The notes beneath the pieces are model-generated. The model ran no database searches, was not told where the DNA came from, and saw nothing but the letters and a program-made list of their open reading frames with translations. A stretch of 64,000 bases of DNA from positions 1 to 64,000 of the forward strand of contig JANQMU010000132.1 of assembly GCA_028279875.1 (NCBI GenBank), in the 5' to 3' direction. Of the stretch, positions 59,056 to 64,000 are shown one piece after another. The first letter of the stretch is position 1, and each line of letters opens with the position of its first letter. The DNA comes from Rhizobiaceae bacterium (GTDB lineage Bacteria > Pseudomonadota > Alphaproteobacteria > Rhizobiales > Rhizobiaceae). A program made the translations under genes and the position numbers.

Positions 59056-60732
59056 CTATTCCTCCTGTTGGGATTCGTTGAATTGATACAGAGACCTGGC
59101 CCGTTCCCTGCTGACCAGGCCCCGGGACACATCCCGCGCCAGTGCGGCTGGATCACGGTTTTCCGGGCTCCCGAACCCACCGCCACCCGGCGTTGTGAGA
59201 ACCAGCCGTTCTCCGGGTGGAATCTGGTAGTTGCCTTTGTCCTGTATGACGGTGCCATCGGTGAATTCGACCCGCCCCCTGCCACCGGGAAGGCCGCCTT
59301 CCCGGCCGGCCGGACCGACCCTCAAGCGCTCGAATGCCGCGGCGGAAAGAGCCAGCGGTTCATCCTCGACTGCACCGATTTCGATCCGTTGTCCAAGTCC
59401 GCCGCGATATTGTCCGGCCCCTCCGGAATCGGCCGCATATTCCTTGCTGTGATAGAGCACCGGTGCGGCCGTCTCCGCGATCTCGACCGGAACGGATCCC
59501 ACCCCGGAGGGAAAGGCGGTCGTCGACAAACCGTCCTCGCCCGGCCGCGCACCCATGCCGCCAAGCGCGACATTGAGAGAGGAGAACGGGCGTGCTCCGA
59601 TCCCCGACAGCGACATGGTCCACAACGCACCGGAACTTTCCGCGAGCACCTTGCCGGGCAATGCATGGGCAAGACATCCGAGCATCAGATCCGGCAGGGC
59701 CTGACCCACCACATGGCGCGCCGTCACCGGGGCCGGCCGCTCCGCGCTGACGATCAGCCCGGGCGGCGCGGCAATGGTAATTGCCTCAAGCGATGCGGCG
59801 TTGTTCGGGATGTGCCCCGCAAGCAGGGCGCGTATGCCGAATGAGGCATAGGCCTTGGTGTAGTTCAGCGGGCAGTTGATCCCGCGTGTGGCTTCCGGCG
59901 AGGATCCGGTGAGGTCCACGCGGATCGTCGTATCCTCGATCTCCATGGCAGCGCGCAGCACGATCGGGCTGTCATAGCCGTCCAGCGTCAATTCATTGGA
60001 AAAACGACCGTTTGGCACCTCGGCGATCGCCGCCGCCGATCCGGCGCGGGACCGCTCGAAAATGAAATCCGTGACCTGATCGAGCGACCGAAAGCCGAAT
60101 TCCCGCATGAGTTCGATCAAGCGGTCGACACCGGTATCGTTGCAACTCAACAGGGACAGAATATCGCCGCGTGCTTCCTTCGGGATGCGGGAATTCGTTG
60201 TAATGATGGACAAAATATCCTCATTCAGCTCGCCGTGGCGGCGCAGCCTGGAGACCGGGATGACGACACCTTCCTCGAAAATCGAACGCCCGACCGCCGA
60301 CCAGCCAATCCCCCCGACATCGACGATGTGGCTGGTCGAAGCCAGATAGCCGACAATCGTTCCGTCCAGAAAGGCCGGCGTGACGACCACGAAATCGAAG
60401 ATGTGACCGGCTCCAAGCCAGGGATCGTTGGTGACGAGCGCATCGCCCGGCCGGAGCGTATCGGCGCCCACCCTGGCAATCATGGCTCCGACCGATTCCG
60501 CCATCGTATTGACATGGCCCGGCGTGCCGGTCACCGCCTGCGCCAGCATCTTGCCTTCGGCGTTGAAGACCCCTGCCGAAAGATCGCCGGCTTCCCGGAC
60601 GATCGTGCCGAAACCGACACGCATCAAAACATTGGCTTGCTCCTCACAGACAGAGATCAGCCGGTTCCAGACAACGTTCAGGGCGATGTTTTCCCGGTCG
60701 GATATGGTTTTCGTCTGTCCCATCAAATTCAT
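59056..60732 (-). CDS. hyuB: Hydantoinase B / oxoprolinase family subunit
   Basis: The 558-residue protein belongs to the HyuB family (N-methylhydantoinase, 5-oxoprolinase and acetone carboxylase beta-type subunits). It has LNVVWNRLISVCEEQANVLMR at the start, REAGDLSAGVFNAEGKMLAQ, then HVNTMAESVGAMI and NDPWLGAGHIFDFVVVTP, all typical; the C-terminal half has YRGGLGQRIEIG and the ending TPGGGGFG. It works with HyuA in ATP-dependent ring opening. The ATG overlaps the hyuA stop by 4 bases (ATGA) and dctP follows after 4 bases. Confidence 0.93.
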   Translation of the reverse strand: MNLMGQTKTISDRENIALNVVWNRLISVCEEQANVLMRVGFGTIVREAGDLSAGVFNAEGKMLAQAVTGTPGHVNTMAESVGAMIARVGADTLRPGDALVTNDPWLGAGHIFDFVVVTPAFLDGTIVGYLASTSHIVDVGGIGWSAVGRSIFEEGVVIPVSRLRRHGELNEDILSIITTNSRIPKEARGDILSLLSCNDTGVDRLIELMREFGFRSLDQVTDFIFERSRAGSAAAIAEVPNGRFSNELTLDGYDSPIVLRAAMEIEDTTIRVDLTGSSPEATRGINCPLNYTKAYASFGIRALLAGHIPNNAASLEAITIAAPPGLIVSAERPAPVTARHVVGQALPDLMLGCLAHALPGKVLAESSGALWTMSLSGIGARPFSSLNVALGGMGARPGEDGLSTTAFPSGVGSVPVEIAETAAPVLYHSKEYAADSGGAGQYRGGLGQRIEIGAVEDEPLALSAAAFERLRVGPAGREGGLPGGRGRVEFTDGTVIQDKGNYQIPPGERLVLTTPGGGGFGSPENRDPAALARDVSRGLVSRERARSLYQFNESQQEE

Positions 60733-62804
60733 GCCGCCACCCGCTCCAGCAGGAGATGGCCCGATTCCAGCTTCTTCCCCGACCAGCCTTTGCGAATGAT
60801 TGTCGTGGTCTGTCCCTCGGTAATGACTGCGGGGCCTTCCAGCGCATCACCGGGACGCCAGGAGTCCCGCGCGATCGATTTGAACGGCACCAGCTCGTCG
60901 ACCGTCAGATCATAGACGTGGCGGTTCTTCACTGGCCCGCCGGCAGCCAATTGCGGTGTGGCGCCCTTCGGCAATGACACCGGCAGGTTGGCCGAGCCGG
61001 CAATCGCATAGCTTGAGAGCTCGACCTCGATCTCAGGCATGGTGAAGCCGTAAAGGCTTCGATAGGTTTCATGAAAGCGGGTCTCCAGGGATGCAATCTC
61101 GGTCCGCATCGAAGCGTCCGGGTCGAAATCCAGGCGCAAATCCTGACCCTGCCCGACATAACGCAGTTCGGCATAGGCGGTGATCGCGATGGCCAGATCG
61201 TCCGACACCGCGCCCACGACCGACAGGACCTGATCCCTTGCCGCGCCCATGCCGGCGGCCAGAGCGTCCGGGTCGAGCCGGGATATAGGACGCATGACCG
61301 ATCGTGCCAGCTCAAACGAAACCGGCGCGTGAAGAAAACCGACCGCAGATCCGACCCCGGCGTCTTCCGGGACATAAATCCGGTCGATCGACAGTTTTTC
61401 GGCAATCCGAGTCGCGTGCAGGGCCCCGCCGCCGCCAGAGACGATCAGATCGAATTCTCCGATGTCCTTCCCCAATTCGAGCCCATGGACGCGCGCCGCA
61501 TTGGCCATGATTTCGTCCGCCATCTCGACAATTCCCGCCGCAGCCGCATGCACGGACCGCATGTGCAGGGGGCCGGCAACCTGTTCATCGATGATATCGG
61601 CAGCTTTCCGGCGATCGAGGGCGATGGTTCCGCCGGCAAATCCGTCGGGGGCGATGGTCCCCACGGCGACATGCGCGTCCGTCAGCGTTGCAGCCGTACC
61701 ACCAAGCTGATAGGCACACGGCCCCGGCGAGGCACCGGCGCTTTCCGGTCCCACCGTCAGGCGCGACAGCGCATCGACCTTGGCGATCGAACCGCCGCCG
61801 GCGCCGATTTCCACCAGTTCGATTGTCGGCACACGAACCGGCAGACCGCTGCCCTTGATGTCCCGCCATCCGCGTGCCACCTCGAACCTTCGGGTGGTCT
61901 GGGGCACGCTGTTTTCAAGGAAGCAGATCTTGGCCGTGGTGCCGCCGAGATCCAGCGCCAGCGTGCGTCGCGATCCGACATCGGAGGCGACATGCGCCGC
62001 AAGCGCCACGCCGCCGGCCGGTCCTGATTCGACCACGCGTATGGGCGTCCTTGCCGCCTGTTCCAGCGTCGTCACGCCACCGCCCGACAGCATCATCAGC
62101 ATGGCGCCGGCAAAGCCCTCCTTCTTCAGGGCGGCGCTGAACCGGCCGAGATATCGCGACATCAGCGGACGGACATAGGCATTGGCGCAAACGGTCGAAA
62201 ACCGGTCATATTCGCGCGCCTCCGGTGAGACCTCGGAACTCAGGCAGATGGTGACGTCGTCATCCAGCAATCGGCGAAGCCGTTCGCCGACCAGCCGCTC
62301 ATGCGCTGCATTGGCGTAGGAATGCAGAAACCCGATCGCCACGGCCTCCGCATCATTGGCCCTGATTGCCTCCGCCACCCGGTCGATATCCGCCGGATCC
62401 GGTGCCCGGAGCACCGCGCCATCCGCCAGCATGCGTTCTTTCAGCGGAAGCCGCAATTCCCGTGGCACCAGCGGAGCCGGCAATTCGATATCGAGATTAT
62501 ATTGATCGAACCGTTTTTCATTGCGCATTTCCAGCACATCGCGAAAACCCGACGTCGTGACAAAGGCAACGCGTGCGCCTTTGCGTTCGATCAGCGCATT
62601 GGTGGCAAGTGTCGTGCCATGGATGATGGATCGCACGTCGCTGAGCCGTACCCCCTGCGAACCGACCAGATCCATGATCCCGTTCATCGCGCCGATTTCC
62701 GGGTGGGCAGGCGTGCTGAGAACCTTGTGCGTGGCCCGGCGTGTCTCCCCTTCAAGGACGATGTCCGTAAACGTGCCGCCAATATCCACAGAAAGTCTGA
62801 TCAT
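60729..62804 (-). CDS. hyuA: Hydantoinase / oxoprolinase family subunit A
   Basis: The 691-residue protein is the ATP-binding HyuA type subunit. It has the ASKHA-type phosphate loop DIGGTFTDIV at residues 7-16, a second one in ALDLGGTTAKI, and HGTTLATNALIERKG. The family opens cyclic amides or carboxylates ketones at the cost of ATP; the substrate is not visible. The start is certain from the conserved N-terminus, but no Shine-Dalgarno sequence precedes it. A palindrome and a possible promoter place the transcript start close to the ATG, so it may be leaderless. First gene of hyuA-hyuB-dctP. Confidence 0.93.
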   Translation of the reverse strand: MIRLSVDIGGTFTDIVLEGETRRATHKVLSTPAHPEIGAMNGIMDLVGSQGVRLSDVRSIIHGTTLATNALIERKGARVAFVTTSGFRDVLEMRNEKRFDQYNLDIELPAPLVPRELRLPLKERMLADGAVLRAPDPADIDRVAEAIRANDAEAVAIGFLHSYANAAHERLVGERLRRLLDDDVTICLSSEVSPEAREYDRFSTVCANAYVRPLMSRYLGRFSAALKKEGFAGAMLMMLSGGGVTTLEQAARTPIRVVESGPAGGVALAAHVASDVGSRRTLALDLGGTTAKICFLENSVPQTTRRFEVARGWRDIKGSGLPVRVPTIELVEIGAGGGSIAKVDALSRLTVGPESAGASPGPCAYQLGGTAATLTDAHVAVGTIAPDGFAGGTIALDRRKAADIIDEQVAGPLHMRSVHAAAAGIVEMADEIMANAARVHGLELGKDIGEFDLIVSGGGGALHATRIAEKLSIDRIYVPEDAGVGSAVGFLHAPVSFELARSVMRPISRLDPDALAAGMGAARDQVLSVVGAVSDDLAIAITAYAELRYVGQGQDLRLDFDPDASMRTEIASLETRFHETYRSLYGFTMPEIEVELSSYAIAGSANLPVSLPKGATPQLAAGGPVKNRHVYDLTVDELVPFKSIARDSWRPGDALEGPAVITEGQTTTIIRKGWSGKKLESGHLLLERVAA

Positions 62805-62806
62805 TA

Positions 62807-62828
62807 ATAAAAAGTACGTACTTATTAT
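62807..62828 (-). promoter_or_regulatory. Palindromic operator in front of hyuA
   Basis: A 22-base near-perfect palindrome (11-base arms, one mismatch) with core AAGTACGTACTT ends 3 bases before the hyuA ATG. Its AT-rich arms and GTAC centre look like the operators of TetR or GntR family repressors. It would cover the likely -10 region, and so should block transcription. No such regulator gene is in the window. Confidence 0.65.
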
Positions 62829-62838
62829 CAGGAGTCAA
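62811..62838 (-). promoter_or_regulatory. Putative hyuA promoter
   Basis: On the minus strand TTGACT (62833-62838) lies 16 bases from TACTTT (62811-62816). The -35 box is good, the -10 weak. The start point would fall at or near the hyuA ATG, giving a leaderless or very short-leader mRNA. The operator overlaps the spacer and the -10 box. Confidence 0.45.
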
Positions 62839-63032
62839 GATGGCGACGCTTTGATCAGCCTGTACAGTGCGCAATCTGCTGACATTGCAGCCCGTACGGC
62901 ACATGGCCGTTTTCGCATGTCTTTTGGCACGATGTGCATTTGTTGCGGCCATCTGCGCTTCCTATCCTCAAACGCAGGAGACGACCCGCCGGTCGCTTCA
63001 TCCAGGGACAATTCCAGTTTGAGGAGCACACC

Positions 63033-64000
63033 ATGTCGAATAATGATGAAAACAGTTCCGCCCGGGAGATACCGGCATCGGCGCCCGCGGACCCCTCCCG
63101 GCGCGCCTTGCTGGCGGGCGCCGCGGGGCTTGGCCTTGCGGCGAGCGTCGGCACCGCGGCCGCAGCCGCCGACGGGGACACCGGCACAGAATTTGCCGGA
63201 AAGACGGCCTTTGTCACCGGCGCCGCCCGCGGCATCGGCTATGCCTGTGCCGAGGAACTGGCCAAGGGCGGCGCCAATATCGTGCTCTATGACATCGCAT
63301 CACAACCGCCGGAAGTTCCTTATCCGCTGGCAACCGCCGAGGACCTCGCAGCGGCGAAATCGAATATCGAGGCGCTGGGCGTCAAATGCCTGGCCATCCA
63401 GGGCGACGTCCGCGACGGACAGAAGCAGAAGGATGCGGTGAGCCAGGCGGTCGTGGAATTCGGCGGCCTCGATTTTCTGATCGCCAATGCGGGCATCACG
63501 CAGCTTGGGCTGATGGGCCATTTCACCGATGAGCAGATCCAGACCGTCCTGGACATCAACCTGGCCGGCGCGGTCAAGACCATCCAGGCCGGACTGCCGA
63601 CAATGCGCGACCAGAAATCCGGCCGCATCGTGCTGATATCGTCGACCACCGGCCGTGCCGGCAGCGAGAACTTCCCGATCTATTCGGCCAGCAAATGGGG
63701 CATGATCGGCCTGGCCAAGAGCACTGCCCTGTCGGCAGCCAAGGACAATGTCACCTGCAACGCTGTCGCGCCGACGCTGGTCCGCACCAAGCTGCTCGAC
63801 AACGCCTATGTTCTGGGCGCGCTGAGCCCGGACAATCCGAGCTTCGAGGTGTTCAACGAAGTGGCAAAGACGATCCACCCCATGCCCATCGGGTTCTACG
63901 AACCGGTGCGAATCGGCCAGGCGGTCAGGTTCCTGTGCAGCGATGGCGCCGCCCTGATCTCCGGCGAGGTGATCGATGTCGGTGCCGGCGCCAATGCCAG
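63033..64000 (+). CDS. Tat-exported short-chain dehydrogenase of the mycofactocin/carveol type (3' end outside window)
   Basis: The frame starts at ATG 63033 after a GAGGAG site and is open to the window end (322 codons). It begins with a twin-arginine signal (SRRALLAGAAGLGLA, Arg23-Arg24; cleavage near AAAA). The dehydrogenase follows: TGAARGIG at 62-69, IANAG, catalytic Ser203 or 204, Tyr217 and Lys221 (YSASK). An insertion at about 88-118 (VPYPLATAEDLAAAKSNIEA) is typical of mycofactocin-dependent or carveol dehydrogenase-like SDRs, where NAD is held tightly. An exported SDR is unusual. It is divergent from hyuA. Confidence 0.88.
   Translation, partial: MSNNDENSSAREIPASAPADPSRRALLAGAAGLGLAASVGTAAAAADGDTGTEFAGKTAFVTGAARGIGYACAEELAKGGANIVLYDIASQPPEVPYPLATAEDLAAAKSNIEALGVKCLAIQGDVRDGQKQKDAVSQAVVEFGGLDFLIANAGITQLGLMGHFTDEQIQTVLDINLAGAVKTIQAGLPTMRDQKSGRIVLISSTTGRAGSENFPIYSASKWGMIGLAKSTALSAAKDNVTCNAVAPTLVRTKLLDNAYVLGALSPDNPSFEVFNEVAKTIHPMPIGFYEPVRIGQAVRFLCSDGAALISGEVIDVGAGANA

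Overview
The window looks like a chromosomal segment of a high-GC alphaproteobacterium, most probably of the order Hyphomicrobiales (Rhizobiales). Supporting signs are a 14-gene nuo operon followed by birA, an RNase J gene and methylmalonyl-CoA epimerase; the order clpP-clpX-lon-hupB-tRNA-nuoA; the block CoA-binding protein, metY, rplM-rpsI and argC; and ctaA near a DUF2842 gene. I cannot fix the genus from sequence alone.

Layout. Positions 1-19.4 kb hold a partial LysR regulator and then, on the minus strand, nuoA to nuoN plus birA, rnj, mce and a DUF1467 gene. Two non-Nuo genes sit inside the nuo operon: a GFA/CENP-V-type zinc protein between nuoC and nuoD, and a small secreted protein between nuoD and nuoE. 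Positions 19.6-27.1 kb hold tRNA-Asp, tRNA-Val, a MATE exporter, HU and the proteolysis genes lon, clpX and clpP. lon and clpP are each preceded by an RpoH-like heat-shock promoter with the same 16-base spacing. Positions 27.3-33.1 kb hold a DsbB-like protein with a 51-residue DUF5993 partner, methionine synthesis and acyl-CoA enzymes.

Positions 33.2-41.4 kb hold a secreted peptidoglycan-binding protein, rplM-rpsI, a di-haem peroxidase, argC, ctaA and DUF2842. Scattered among these are two paralogous small secreted proteins with eight matching cysteines, which I could not assign to any family. Positions 41.6-49.9 kb form an exopolysaccharide locus: a CelD-like acyltransferase, a Wzc-like protein with a broken P-loop, a Wza-like lipoprotein, one glycosyltransferase, an initiating sugar-phosphate transferase and a polymerase/ligase. 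The content resembles rhizobial adhesin (UPP or holdfast type) loci.

Positions 49.8-64 kb hold adenine deaminase, tamB without an adjacent tamA, two overlapping glutathione transferases resembling PcpC and LinD reductive dehalogenases, and a 268-base MITE whose edge supplies the stop codon of the second transferase. They are followed by a hyuA-hyuB-dctP operon starting at a 22-base palindromic operator, and a divergent Tat-exported short-chain dehydrogenase (cut by the window end) carrying the insertion typical of mycofactocin/carveol-type enzymes. The last 8 kb look like a catabolic accessory region. The features most likely to be undescribed are the eight-cysteine protein pair and the dehalogenase-like GST / MITE / hydantoinase / exported-SDR neighbourhood.
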